Below are positions 55,693 to 64,000 of a DNA stretch of 64,000 bases, piece by piece. The stretch comes from Paucibacter sp. KBW04 (GTDB lineage: Bacteria > Pseudomonadota > Gammaproteobacteria > Burkholderiales > Burkholderiaceae_C). The position numbers and the translations under genes were made by a program. The notes below the pieces were generated by a model. That model did no database searches. It had not been told where the DNA came from and saw nothing but the letters and a program-made list of their open reading frames with translations. The DNA is taken from assembly GCF_003852425.1 (NCBI RefSeq), contig NZ_QAJN01000017.1, positions 121,029 through 185,028 of the forward strand, read 5' to 3'. Each line of letters starts with the position of its first letter. The first letter of the stretch is position 1.

Positions 55693-55846
55693 GCTGGCTG
55701 CTCCTGATATTGGTGATCCCCCATTGTCCACCGAGCGCCAGGGCTGGCAGAGTGGCTAAAGACGCCAGCGGCCCAGCTCAAGTAAAAACCGCAACAAGAA
55801 GCCCCCAAGCTTGAGGCACACTCCCATTCACAAGGAGACATGAGCG

Positions 55847-58800
55847 ATGACTGATCCACAAGAACTGCTTCAACGCGAACGCATAGACGCCGTCCTGGCG
55901 CTGGCCCGCCAACACCAAAGCGCGGCCCACTTCAAACCCATGATTGAGAGCTTCGGCCGCGAGTACTTCGCCCGCCTGGACCCTGAGGATCTGCTGGCGC
56001 GCACGCCCGAAGATCTGCTGGGCGCCCTGCTCTCCCACCTCCAATTCGGCGCCAAACGCCTTCCCGGCCAGACCCTGGTGCGCGCCCTGAACCCGGCCGT
56101 GGCCGAGAACGGCTGGGCCTCGCGCCACTCGGTGATCGATATCGTCAATGACGATATGCCCTTCCTGGTCGACACCACGACCATGGAGATCAACCGCCAT
56201 GGCCTGACCCTGCACCTGATCATTCACCCCATCTTCGCCGTCGAGCGCGATGCGCAGGGTCAGCTCTTGTCGATCCGGCCGCGCCGCGAGGCGGGCAATG
56301 AGCCCTCGCTCAAGCGCGAGTCCTGGATGCATATCGAGGTCGACCGCATGGTCGACGCGCAGCAGCGCGCCGATCTGGTCGCTGGCCTGGAGCGCGTGCT
56401 GGCCGATGTGCGCCTGGCCGTGCAAGACTGGCAGCCCATGGTCAATCAGCTGCGCAGCGCCATCGCCGAGCTGGACCAAGCCCCCGCCAGCCTGCCCAAG
56501 GAACAGGTGCAAGAGAACCGCGAGTTCCTGGAATGGCTGGCCGAAGACCACATCACCTTGCTGGGCTACCGCCGCCACGATCTGGTGAGCGAAAACGGCC
56601 AGGACGCCCTGCGCCTGGTCAGCGGCAGCGGCCTGGGCCTCCTGCGTGAGAGCGCCGAAGAGAAGCTGTCCAGCAGCTTCGCCGCCCTGCCCGCCAATGC
56701 CCGGGCCATGGCGCGCGCACCCCTGCCCCTGATCCTGATCACCAAGGCCAATACCCGCTCCACGGTGCACCGCCCCGGCTATACCGATTACGTCGGCATC
56801 AAGCGCTACAACACAGCCGGCGAGGTGATTGGCGAGCACCGTTTCATCGGCCTCTTCACCTCCACCGCCTACAGCGCCCGCGTCTCGGAAACCCCGCTGC
56901 TGCGCGGCCGCACCCAGGCCATCACCGAGCGTGCCGGCCTGCCTCCCGGCGGCCATCTGGCCAAGGCCTTGCAACACATTCTCGAGACCTATCCGCGCGA
57001 CGATCTGTTCCAGATTTCCGACGACGAGCTCTATGAAACCGCCCTGGGCATCCTGGCCCTGGGCGAGCGCCAACGCCTGCGCTTATTCGTCTGCCGCGAC
57101 CCCTTCGATCGCTTTGTCTCCTGCCTGGTCTATGTGCCGCGCGAGGCTTATTCGACCGATATGCGCATCAAGTTCCAGGCCATTCTGGTCTCGGTCTTCT
57201 CGGGCAGCAGCGCCGAATTCGATGTGCAGCTGAGCGACGCCGTGCTGGCCCGCATCCACTTCACCGTGCGCACCACGCCGGGCCAGATGCCCAGCTACGA
57301 CCGCAAGGACGTGGAAGCCAAGCTGGCCGCCGCCGCCCGCCGTTGGGACGATGATTTGCGCGACGCCTTGATCGACGCCGAGGGCGAGGCGCGTGGCCTG
57401 GAGCTGTTCAAGCGCTGGGCGGCCGGCTTCCCGCTGGGCTATCGCGAGCGCGTCAGCGCCCGCGCCGCCGTGCCCGATGTGATCAAGATCGCCAGCCTCT
57501 CGCCCGAGAACCCACTGGCCCTGGCCCTCTACCGCCCCCTCGGCGCCCAGCCGGGCGAGCTGGGCTTCAAGGTCTATCACCGCGGCGCGGCCGTGGTGCT
57601 GTCCGACAGCCTGCCTATGCTGGAGCATATGGGCGTGCGGGTGCTGGGTGAGTACAACCACCGCGTCAAGGGCGGCGGCAGCGAGTCCAGCGAGGCCACA
57701 CAGATTTCCCTGCACGACTTCCAGCTGCAAGCCACCGTCTCGGACGAGATCGAACCCGAGGCCCTGGCCCGTTTGTTTGAAGATGCGTTTGCCCGCGTCT
57801 TCAGGGGCGAGGTCGAGAACGACGACTTCAACCGCCTGGTGCTGCGCGCGGGTTTGGCCAGCGACGACATCGTGGTCCTGCGGGCTTACGCCAAATACCT
57901 GCGCCAGATCGGCTTTGCGCTCTCGCAAGCCGCCATCGAAGCCACCCTGGCCGCCCACCCGCGCATTGCCCGCATGCTGGTGAGCTTGTTCAAGCTGCGC
58001 TTTGATCCGCAAGCCAACGACGAGGCCGGTGCTGCCGCCCAAGTCAATGGCATCGAGAAGGCGCTGGAGAAAGTCTCCAATCTGCAGGAAGACCGGGTGC
58101 TGCGTCAGCTGCTGGCCCTGATCCAGGCCACTTTGCGCACCAATTTCTGGCGCACCGGCCCGGGCCACAGCGGCACGGCCGGCCCGCGCCGCAGCTTCCT
58201 GAGCTTCAAGTTCGACTCGGCCAAGATCCCGGGCCTGCCCGAACCCAGGCCGCTGTACGAGATCTCGGTCTACTCGCCGCGCTTTGAGGGCATCCATCTG
58301 CGCGGCGGCAAGGTCGCCCGCGGCGGCCTGCGCTGGTCCGACCGGCCGGAAGACTTCCGCACCGAGGTGCTGGGCCTGGTGAAGGCGCAGATGGTCAAGA
58401 ACACCGTCATCGTGCCGGTGGGCAGCAAGGGTGGCTTTGTGCTCAAAAAAGCCCCGCCTAGTAGTGACCGCGAAGCCTTTATGAAAGAAGGCGTGAGCTG
58501 CTACCAGGACTATCTGCGCGCCCTGCTGGATTTGACCGACAACCTGGCCGGGGGTCAGGTCTTGCCGCCGCCCCAGGTGGTGCGCAAGGACGCCGACGAC
58601 CCGTACTTGGTGGTGGCGGCCGACAAGGGCACGGCCACCTTCTCCGACTACGCCAATGCGGTCAGCGCCGAATACGGCCACTGGCTGGGCGACGCTTTTG
58701 CCTCCGGCGGCAGCGTGGGTTATGACCACAAGGCCATGGGCATCACGGCCCGCGGTGCCTGGGAGAGCGTCAAGCGCCACTTCCGCGAGCTGGGGCTGGA

Positions 58801-60694
58801 CACCCAAACGACGGACTTCAGCGTCGTCGGCGTGGGCGATATGTCGGGCGATGTGTTCGGCAACGGCATGCTGCTGTCCAAGCACATCCGCCTGGTGGCC
58901 GCTTTTGACCATCGCCACATCTTTATCGACCCGAATCCCGATGCGGCCATCTCCTTCGCCGAGCGTGAACGCCTGTTCAAGCTGCCGCGCTCGGCCTGGA
59001 CGGACTACGAGGCCAGCCTGATCTCCGAAGGCGGCGGCGTCTGGGCACGCTCGGAAAAATCGATTCCGATCTCGCCCCAGGCCCAGGCCGTGCTGGGCAT
59101 CACGGCCGATCGCCTGGCACCGAATGAGTTGCTCAGCGCCATCCTGAAGGCCCCTGTCGATCTGCTCTACAACGGCGGCATCGGCACCTATATCAAGGCC
59201 GCCAGCGAGGTGCATGCCGAGGTGGGCGACCGCGCCAATGACGGCCTGCGCATCAACGGCGCCGAGCTGCGCTGCAAGGTGGTGGGCGAAGGCGGCAATC
59301 TGGGCTGCACCCAGCGGGGTCGCGTCGAAGCGGCGCTGGCCGGTGTGCGTATCAACACCGACGCCATCGACAACTCCGCCGGGGTGGACACCTCCGACCA
59401 CGAGGTCAATATCAAGATCTTGCTGGGCCTGGCCATGGGCGATGGTGAGATGACGCTGAAGCAGCGCAACACCTTGCTGCCGCAGATGACCGACGAGGTG
59501 GCGGCCCTGGTGCTGCGTGACAACTACTTCCAGACCCAGGCCCTGTCCATCGCCGGACGGCAAGGCGTGGCCATGCTGGAGCAGCAGGCCCGTTTCATCC
59601 GCTTCCTGGAGCGCAAGGGTCAGCTCAACCGTGCGATTGAGTTCCTGCCCAGCGATGAGCAGATCGCCGAGCGCAAGGCGCGTGGCGTGGGCCTGACCAG
59701 CCCCGAGCTGGCCGTGCTGCTGGCTTACAGCAAGATGTGGTTGTCCGATGAGCTGATGGCCTCCGACCTGCCGGAAGACGGCTGGATTGGCACGGCGGTG
59801 GAACGTTACTTCCCCGCTCAGCTGCGCGAGAAGTATGCGGGCTACATCCCCCGCCACCCGCTCAAGCGCGAGATCATCGTCACCCATGTGCTCAACAGCA
59901 TGCTCAACCGGGTGGGCTCCACCTTTGTGCATCGCCTCGCCGAATCCACCGGCGCCAAGCCGGCGCAGATCGTGCGCGCCTATCTGGCCACCCGCGAGGT
60001 CTTTGGCTATGTGCCACTGTGGTTGCAGATCGAAGCGCTGGACAACAAGGTGCCCGATGCGGTGCAGGCCGAGATGATCGAGGAGTTGGGCCGCCTAGGC
60101 AGCCATGCCACGACATGGTTCCTGCGCTCGCGCCGCCTGGCCGAGCCCATGGAACAGCTGTTCGCCCGCTTCACGCCTGCCGTAGAGGTGCTGCGCAAGC
60201 GCCTGGCCTCTGCCCCTGAAGCGCCCGACACCTCCGCCCGCGCCAGCGCCTGGGTGGAAGCCGGTGTGCCGCAGGAACTGGCCCAGGCCGTGCTGCGGGC
60301 CGAGAGCCTGTTCGCGGCCCTGGACATCGCCGAGATCGCCGACGCCACCCAGCGCCCGCTGGAGGAAGTGGCCGATGTGCATGCCAGCCTGGGCTCGCGC
60401 CTGGGCCTGGCGCGCCTGCGCCAGCAGATCGACGGCCTGCCCCTGGAAAGCTACTGGCAGACCCAGGCCAAGATGGCCCTGGGCGACGATTTGGCCGGAC
60501 TGCAACGCGCCATCGCCAGCGATGTGCTCAGCCATGCGGGCGGCGAGTCCGGCGACAAGCTGCAAGCCTGGGAGCAACGCAATGGCGACGCCCTGGAACG
60601 CGCCCAACGCCTCTTGGGCGAGCTGAGCGAAGCCAAGGGCGTGGACCTGGCCATGCTCTCGGTGGCCTTGCGTGAGTTGCGCAATCTGGCCTAG
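55847..60694 (+). CDS. NAD-dependent glutamate dehydrogenase, large 180-kDa type
   Basis: 1,615 residues, the length of the GdhB/L_180 type. Oxidatively deaminates glutamate to 2-oxoglutarate. An N-terminal ACT-like regulatory region (RHSVIDIVNDDMPFLVDTTTMEI) and further helical domains precede the catalytic core from about 800 (GGLRWSDRPEDFRTEVLGLVKAQMVKNTVIVPVGSKGGFVLKK). The NAD-binding part includes VGVGDMSGDVFGNGMLLS, and a long helical C-terminus follows. It is a single gene with its own terminator. Confidence 0.96.
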   Translation: MTDPQELLQRERIDAVLALARQHQSAAHFKPMIESFGREYFARLDPEDLLARTPEDLLGALLSHLQFGAKRLPGQTLVRALNPAVAENGWASRHSVIDIVNDDMPFLVDTTTMEINRHGLTLHLIIHPIFAVERDAQGQLLSIRPRREAGNEPSLKRESWMHIEVDRMVDAQQRADLVAGLERVLADVRLAVQDWQPMVNQLRSAIAELDQAPASLPKEQVQENREFLEWLAEDHITLLGYRRHDLVSENGQDALRLVSGSGLGLLRESAEEKLSSSFAALPANARAMARAPLPLILITKANTRSTVHRPGYTDYVGIKRYNTAGEVIGEHRFIGLFTSTAYSARVSETPLLRGRTQAITERAGLPPGGHLAKALQHILETYPRDDLFQISDDELYETALGILALGERQRLRLFVCRDPFDRFVSCLVYVPREAYSTDMRIKFQAILVSVFSGSSAEFDVQLSDAVLARIHFTVRTTPGQMPSYDRKDVEAKLAAAARRWDDDLRDALIDAEGEARGLELFKRWAAGFPLGYRERVSARAAVPDVIKIASLSPENPLALALYRPLGAQPGELGFKVYHRGAAVVLSDSLPMLEHMGVRVLGEYNHRVKGGGSESSEATQISLHDFQLQATVSDEIEPEALARLFEDAFARVFRGEVENDDFNRLVLRAGLASDDIVVLRAYAKYLRQIGFALSQAAIEATLAAHPRIARMLVSLFKLRFDPQANDEAGAAAQVNGIEKALEKVSNLQEDRVLRQLLALIQATLRTNFWRTGPGHSGTAGPRRSFLSFKFDSAKIPGLPEPRPLYEISVYSPRFEGIHLRGGKVARGGLRWSDRPEDFRTEVLGLVKAQMVKNTVIVPVGSKGGFVLKKAPPSSDREAFMKEGVSCYQDYLRALLDLTDNLAGGQVLPPPQVVRKDADDPYLVVAADKGTATFSDYANAVSAEYGHWLGDAFASGGSVGYDHKAMGITARGAWESVKRHFRELGLDTQTTDFSVVGVGDMSGDVFGNGMLLSKHIRLVAAFDHRHIFIDPNPDAAISFAERERLFKLPRSAWTDYEASLISEGGGVWARSEKSIPISPQAQAVLGITADRLAPNELLSAILKAPVDLLYNGGIGTYIKAASEVHAEVGDRANDGLRINGAELRCKVVGEGGNLGCTQRGRVEAALAGVRINTDAIDNSAGVDTSDHEVNIKILLGLAMGDGEMTLKQRNTLLPQMTDEVAALVLRDNYFQTQALSIAGRQGVAMLEQQARFIRFLERKGQLNRAIEFLPSDEQIAERKARGVGLTSPELAVLLAYSKMWLSDELMASDLPEDGWIGTAVERYFPAQLREKYAGYIPRHPLKREIIVTHVLNSMLNRVGSTFVHRLAESTGAKPAQIVRAYLATREVFGYVPLWLQIEALDNKVPDAVQAEMIEELGRLGSHATTWFLRSRRLAEPMEQLFARFTPAVEVLRKRLASAPEAPDTSARASAWVEAGVPQELAQAVLRAESLFAALDIAEIADATQRPLEEVADVHASLGSRLGLARLRQQIDGLPLESYWQTQAKMALGDDLAGLQRAIASDVLSHAGGESGDKLQAWEQRNGDALERAQRLLGELSEAKGVDLAMLSVALRELRNLA

Positions 60695-60714
60695 ACCAGC
60701 CAAGCCCGCCCATG

Positions 60715-60743
60715 AAAAAGCCCGGCAGTGCCGGGCTTTTTTT
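60715..60743. terminator. Strong bidirectional terminator after the glutamate dehydrogenase gene
   Basis: AAAAAGCCCGGC-AGT-GCCGGGCTTTTTTT: 12-bp stem with a U-tract in both orientations, serving the glutamate dehydrogenase gene and the convergent PEP-CTERM gene. Confidence 0.95.
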
Positions 60744-60762
60744 ATTCAGTCGCTGCCGGTCA

Positions 60763-61431
60763 TCAGGCTTGGCGGCGACGTGTCACCACGGTCGCTCCCA
60801 CCATGGCCAAGGCAACCAGGGCGAGGGAAGCGGGCTCAGGGACTTGGGTCGAGGGGCCGTAGGTGTAGGTGATCGCTGCACCGCAGGCCGCCTGCGTCTC
60901 CTGGCTGGCCTCGATATTGCCGCCACCTCCGCTGACCGAAATCCCGCTCAGCGACTTGCAGCTGATATTGAACACGCCACCGCCGACGCGCGAGAAGTCT
61001 CCCCAAAGACTGTTCAGCTGAGAGTCGAACAAAGAGCTTTCCCGGTCGCGCTGATTGTTGAAGACCTGGGTCTGATTCGACGCCAGCTCCACGTCCTTCA
61101 GCGTGGCGGACAGGGTCAAGGGGTTGCTGGCAATGAACAAAAGGTTCAAGCCCGCCAGATCACTGGAGAAGTCCAGATCCACCGAGCCCCTGGCGGTGAC
61201 TCTTTGGTTTTGCGCCGCCCGATTGGTCAAGGTGATGTTGGTGAGCATCTCGCCATTGATGCTCAAGGCAATGCCGGTCAAGACACCCAGGCTGCTATCA
61301 AACAAGCCGAGGCTGAGGCTTTGATTGATTTCGGTGACCTGCAATGGCTTGGCGTCGTTGAAACTGATGGTTCCTGCCTGCGCCGCACTGGCGCCCGCCA
61401 GGGCAAGAATGAGCGCTACTGCTGTTTTCAT
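60763..61431 (-). CDS. PEP-CTERM sorted exported protein (choice-of-anchor E-like)
   Basis: 222 residues. Signal peptide MKTAVALILALAGASAAQA; a beta-rich middle (QVTEINQSLSLGLFDSSLGVLTGIALSINGE ...); C-terminal sorting signal VPEPASLALVALAMVGATVVTRRRQA with VPEP motif, TM helix and basic end. Exosortase recognises such tails; it is not in this window. ATG 61431 with AAGGAG; the upstream extension to 61515 lacks support. A sigma-54 promoter lies 56 bases before the start. Confidence 0.9.
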   Translation of the reverse strand: MKTAVALILALAGASAAQAGTISFNDAKPLQVTEINQSLSLGLFDSSLGVLTGIALSINGEMLTNITLTNRAAQNQRVTARGSVDLDFSSDLAGLNLLFIASNPLTLSATLKDVELASNQTQVFNNQRDRESSLFDSQLNSLWGDFSRVGGGVFNISCKSLSGISVSGGGGNIEASQETQAACGAAITYTYGPSTQVPEPASLALVALAMVGATVVTRRRQA

Positions 61432-61486
61432 GGTTTCACTCCTTGAATGTATTTGTGAATCGCCGAAACTCCGGCACAACACGCAT

Positions 61487-61502
61487 AGCAAGCAGCATGC
61501 CA
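61487..61502 (-). promoter_or_regulatory. Sigma-54 (-24/-12) promoter of the PEP-CTERM gene
   Basis: Minus strand TGGCATG-CTGC-TTGCT matches TGGCAYR-N4-TTGCW; the invariant GG and GC are 10 bp apart. Transcription would start about 44 bases before the ATG. A 6-bp palindrome ATGCGT-A-ACGCAT (61503-61515) adjoins the -24 element. Confidence 0.75.
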
Positions 61503-61515
61503 ATGCGTAACGCAT

Positions 61516-61878
61516 GTTTTAAGTCATTGTTTCACATAGATTTTTTTACAATCAAAATACAGCGTTAATTTAATTCGTAAAGTTATCCGACAGAATAAAA
61601 AGCTGCCACACGAGGCCACCACGAAGGCATCAAATAAATGAAGTGAAAAGTACCAAGATTGATAGTTTTCTATATCTAGCCAATATCAAAATACTCTTCA
61701 ATAACTAAAGTCATAAATACCGATTCAAGCGCAGCGGCCTTCCCATGATTTCTTCGCGGCCAGAGCACAGGCCCGTTTCTTGCGAGTCAGCAAGCCCAAC
61801 GCCTCGGGCATGATGGAGGCGAGCGGCGCTCTGGCAGCCGATCTACCGCTGCCCCACATTTGCTGGAAGGATTTGTTC
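61516..61878. other. AT-rich gene-free gap
   Basis: About 360 bp. From roughly 61520 to 61720 the base composition is much more A/T than the window as a whole, with short inverted elements such as TTGATA...TATCAA (about 61668-61690). No credible ORF, RNA gene or transposon end was seen. It probably holds upstream activator sites for the sigma-54 promoter and the promoter of the DUF3422 gene, or is residual foreign DNA. Confidence 0.5.
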
Positions 61879-63246
61879 ATGGCCCCCATGCCACCCAAGC
61901 CATCGCAAGCGAACTACGCCCTGCCCGCCGACGACGCCCTGCGCGTCCAGCTGCACAACGAGGTCCATGCCCGCCCTTCGGCGCGCATACGCCTGCCGGC
62001 TCTGGTGGTGTCGGTCGCCGTGCTCAATGAAGAGGTGAGCCGGGAGCAGGAGTTGGCGCACCTACGCCGCCTGCCGGGCCATGAGGGCCTGCAACTGGCT
62101 GACTTGCAAGACAATTTCTTGCGCCTGCGCGGCCAGGATCACACGCTCAAATGGGAACGCCACAGCGAGTTCACCCGCTACTCCCTGGTCCAAGCCCTGC
62201 CGGCCCGGGTGACGCTGGACGGCAGCCCTCGGGCCGCCCAAGAAATGGGTGAAGAGGAGCTTCTTTCCAGCCTGTTGCTGGACCGTCAATGGCTCAGCCA
62301 GGTGCCGGGCCGCACGGTGGCCGCCATCAAGCTCATCATGTTGGAACACGCCATTGACGACACCCACCAAGCTCTGGCCCAGGCGGCCCGCTGGTTTGGC
62401 GGCCGCACGGTGGTGGCCTCGCTGCTGGGCAACGGTCATTCTCTGGCCGTCACCGACTTTCGCCTGCGCGAAACCGGCTTCGAACACATGCTGGTGATGG
62501 CCCCGGCCGGTACCACGCCCACCCGGGTAGGGCGACTTTCCCAGCGCCTGCTGGAGCTGGAGATTTACCGCCTGATGGCCTTGCGCGGCCTGCCGGTGGC
62601 CAAGGCCCTGGCGCCGCAGCTGGCCGAGGGCGAGGCCAGCTTGGCCGAGGTGACGCAAAAGCTAGAGGCCAAGTCCAGTTCGGAGTCCGAGTTGCTGGAC
62701 ACCTTGATCCACCTGGCTGCCGGGGTGGAGCGGGCCACGGCCCAGCATGCCTATCGCTTCTCCGCCACCCAGGCCTATGACAGCCTGGTGCGCCAGCGCC
62801 TGGCGGAGCTGCGGGAAAAACCCATCCCGGGCACCCAGACCCTGGGCGAGTTCATGCAGCGCAGGCTCTCCCCCGCCATCGCCACGGTGGCGGCCACAGC
62901 CCAGCGCCTGAGCTCGCTATCGCAGCGCATCGAGCGCTCCAGCGGACTTTTGCGCACCCGGGTGGACATTGCGGCCGAGGCCCAGAACCAGCTGCTGCTG
63001 GCCAAGCTGACGCGCGGCCAAGACTTGCAATTGAATCTGCAGACCACGGTGGAAGGCTTGTCCATCGCGGCCATCAGCTATTACGTCATCAGCCTCTTGC
63101 TCTACGCCGCCAAGGCCTTGAAGACGGCCGGCCTGCCTATCAACCCGGAGCTGGCCGTGGGTCTGGCCATCCCGCTGGTGTTGTTCAGCGTCTGGAAGGC
63201 CACCCAGCGGGTGCATGCCAAGCTGCACAGTCGCCAAGAGCCCTGA
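61879..63246 (+). CDS. DUF3422 membrane-anchored protein
   Basis: 455 residues from ATG 61879 (GGAAGGA upstream). Typical DUF3422 elements: LHNEVHARPSARIRLPALV near the start, LKWERHSEFTRYSL, and two C-terminal TM helices (LSIAAISYYVISLLLYAAKAL, LAVGLAIPLVLFSVWKAT) after a coiled segment. Unknown function; widespread in alpha- and betaproteobacteria. Confidence 0.9.
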   Translation: MAPMPPKPSQANYALPADDALRVQLHNEVHARPSARIRLPALVVSVAVLNEEVSREQELAHLRRLPGHEGLQLADLQDNFLRLRGQDHTLKWERHSEFTRYSLVQALPARVTLDGSPRAAQEMGEEELLSSLLLDRQWLSQVPGRTVAAIKLIMLEHAIDDTHQALAQAARWFGGRTVVASLLGNGHSLAVTDFRLRETGFEHMLVMAPAGTTPTRVGRLSQRLLELEIYRLMALRGLPVAKALAPQLAEGEASLAEVTQKLEAKSSSESELLDTLIHLAAGVERATAQHAYRFSATQAYDSLVRQRLAELREKPIPGTQTLGEFMQRRLSPAIATVAATAQRLSSLSQRIERSSGLLRTRVDIAAEAQNQLLLAKLTRGQDLQLNLQTTVEGLSIAAISYYVISLLLYAAKALKTAGLPINPELAVGLAIPLVLFSVWKATQRVHAKLHSRQEP

Positions 63247-63366
63247 ACTTGTGCGCCGCACAAAATATTTCGAGCCTGCTCTTGTATTTCAATCCGCAGC
63301 CCGCACAAGTCTGGGTGGACGCATCTTCGTCCCCGCCACCCGCATTTGAAGAAAAAGGATTGATCC

Positions 63367-64000
63367 ATGGCTTTGATTGACAAACTCCAGTGGCGCTATG
63401 CCGCCAAAAAACTGGACCCGGCCAAGACCGTGCCACAGGACAAGGTGGAGCGCATTCTGGAAGCCGCCCGCTTGGCGCCGACCTCCAGCGGCCTGCAGCC
63501 CTTCGAGATCTTCGTCATCACCAACAAAGAGGTGCGCGAGCGCATCAAGCCGATCGCCTGGAATCAAGGCCAGATCACCGATGGCTCCCACCTGCTGGTT
63601 TTTGCCGCCTGGGATAACTACACGGCCGAGCGCATCAACCATATGTTCGACCTCACCAACGAAGCTCGCGGCTTCAAGAACGAGGGCTGGGAGAACTACC
63701 GCCAGATGCTGCTGAGCAACTACCCGCAGCGCGACGCCGAGACCAATTTCCAGCACGCCGCCCGCCAAGCCTATATCGGCCTGGGCGCCGCCCTGATCGC
63801 CGCCGCCTACGAGGAAGTGGACAGCACGCCCATGGAGGGCTTTGACCCCGATGCGCTGGACGAGATCCTGAACCTGCGCGCCCGCGGCCTGCGCAGTGTG
63901 GCCATCCTGCCCCTGGGCTACCGCGAGGAAGACAAGGACTGGCTGGTCAAGCTGAAAAAGGTGCGCCGCCCGCGCGAACAGTTCATCACCGAGATCGACT
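63367..64000 (+). CDS. NAD(P)H-dependent nitroreductase-family oxidoreductase, partial at the right edge
   Basis: 211 residues visible, nearly complete. FMN-binding NfsB-type start ALIDKLQWRYAAKKLD, RILEAARLAPTSSGLQPFEIFVI, and RGLRSVAILPLGYREED near the end. Acts on quinones, nitro compounds or as dihydropteridine reductase; substrate unknown. No stop before position 64000. AAAGGA precedes the ATG. Confidence 0.9.
   Translation, partial: MALIDKLQWRYAAKKLDPAKTVPQDKVERILEAARLAPTSSGLQPFEIFVITNKEVRERIKPIAWNQGQITDGSHLLVFAAWDNYTAERINHMFDLTNEARGFKNEGWENYRQMLLSNYPQRDAETNFQHAARQAYIGLGAALIAAAYEEVDSTPMEGFDPDALDEILNLRARGLRSVAILPLGYREEDKDWLVKLKKVRRPREQFITEID

Noticed and set aside
57083..59932. 949-residue open frame on the minus strand inside the glutamate dehydrogenase gene
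   Set aside because: It is a His/Gly/Ala-rich mirror of a high-GC coding frame with no recognisable domain; the plus strand encodes a complete known enzyme.

Overview
The window looks like ordinary chromosome from a high-GC betaproteobacterium of the order Burkholderiales. The best match by gene content is a Roseateles/Paucibacter/Rubrivivax-like lineage; this is an inference from the genes, not from a marker such as 16S. The clues are the EarP/EF-P(Arg32) pair, a PEP-CTERM protein with a sigma-54 promoter, the GlpSTPQUV-type glycerol ABC transporter, and small families such as DUF2788, DUF3297, DUF3422 and DUF2189. No phage, plasmid, insertion sequence with a transposase, CRISPR array or rRNA was seen.

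Layout. 1-4.4 kb: a partial lipoprotein gene and uvrC (-), then divergent earP and efp (+). 4.4-6.8 kb: acetolactate synthase divergent from an Lrp-type regulator, with three operator half-sites between them. 6.8-16.7 kb (-): a Lys/Ala-rich exported protein, a 2OG-Fe(II) oxygenase, yaaA, the pcm-rhodanese-tolC group, and an RND efflux pair under a TetR regulator. The RND permease carries an in-frame insertion made of hairpin DNA. 16.8-19.8 kb (+): an overlapping four-gene cassette of TetR, DUF2867, an ABC1 kinase-like protein and a small membrane protein. 19.9-27.1 kb (+): uppP, map, glnD, mnmH and three membrane proteins. 27.1-31.3 kb (-): an exported oligopeptidase B-like enzyme, an alpha/beta hydrolase and a Ni/Co transporter.

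31.5-42.0 kb is a complete glycerol module. On the minus strand are glpD and the ABC importer (two ATPases, two permeases, a DUF2160 membrane protein, a binding protein). On the plus strand are glpR and glpK. Glycerol taken up by the importer is phosphorylated by GlpK and oxidised by GlpD. GlpR probably acts at three phased repeats in the glpD-glpR gap. 42.8-45.9 kb holds a YCII/VOC/DUF4287/VOC cassette ending in an ECF42-like sigma factor. 46.0-46.4 kb has three near-identical tRNA-Val(CAC) genes downstream of dnaQ; lgt and a TPR protein follow. 49.1-52 kb has a LysR regulator divergent from ilvD, with a 165-bp giant palindrome in the gap.

52-55 kb has a TetR-controlled pair (an unlisted 41-residue membrane protein and an alpha/beta hydrolase) with two matching operators, then an acyltransferase. 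55-64 kb holds yebC, the 1,615-residue NAD-glutamate dehydrogenase, the PEP-CTERM gene, an AT-rich gap, a DUF3422 protein and a partial nitroreductase.

The most unusual items are the ilvD-leader palindrome (possible MITE), the hairpin insertion in the RND permease, the inverted repeat pair inside the glycerol operon, the asymmetric GlpS/GlpT ATPase pair, the sigma-54 promoter of the PEP-CTERM gene, the small membrane protein with twin TetR operators, and a 12-mer that recurs six times.
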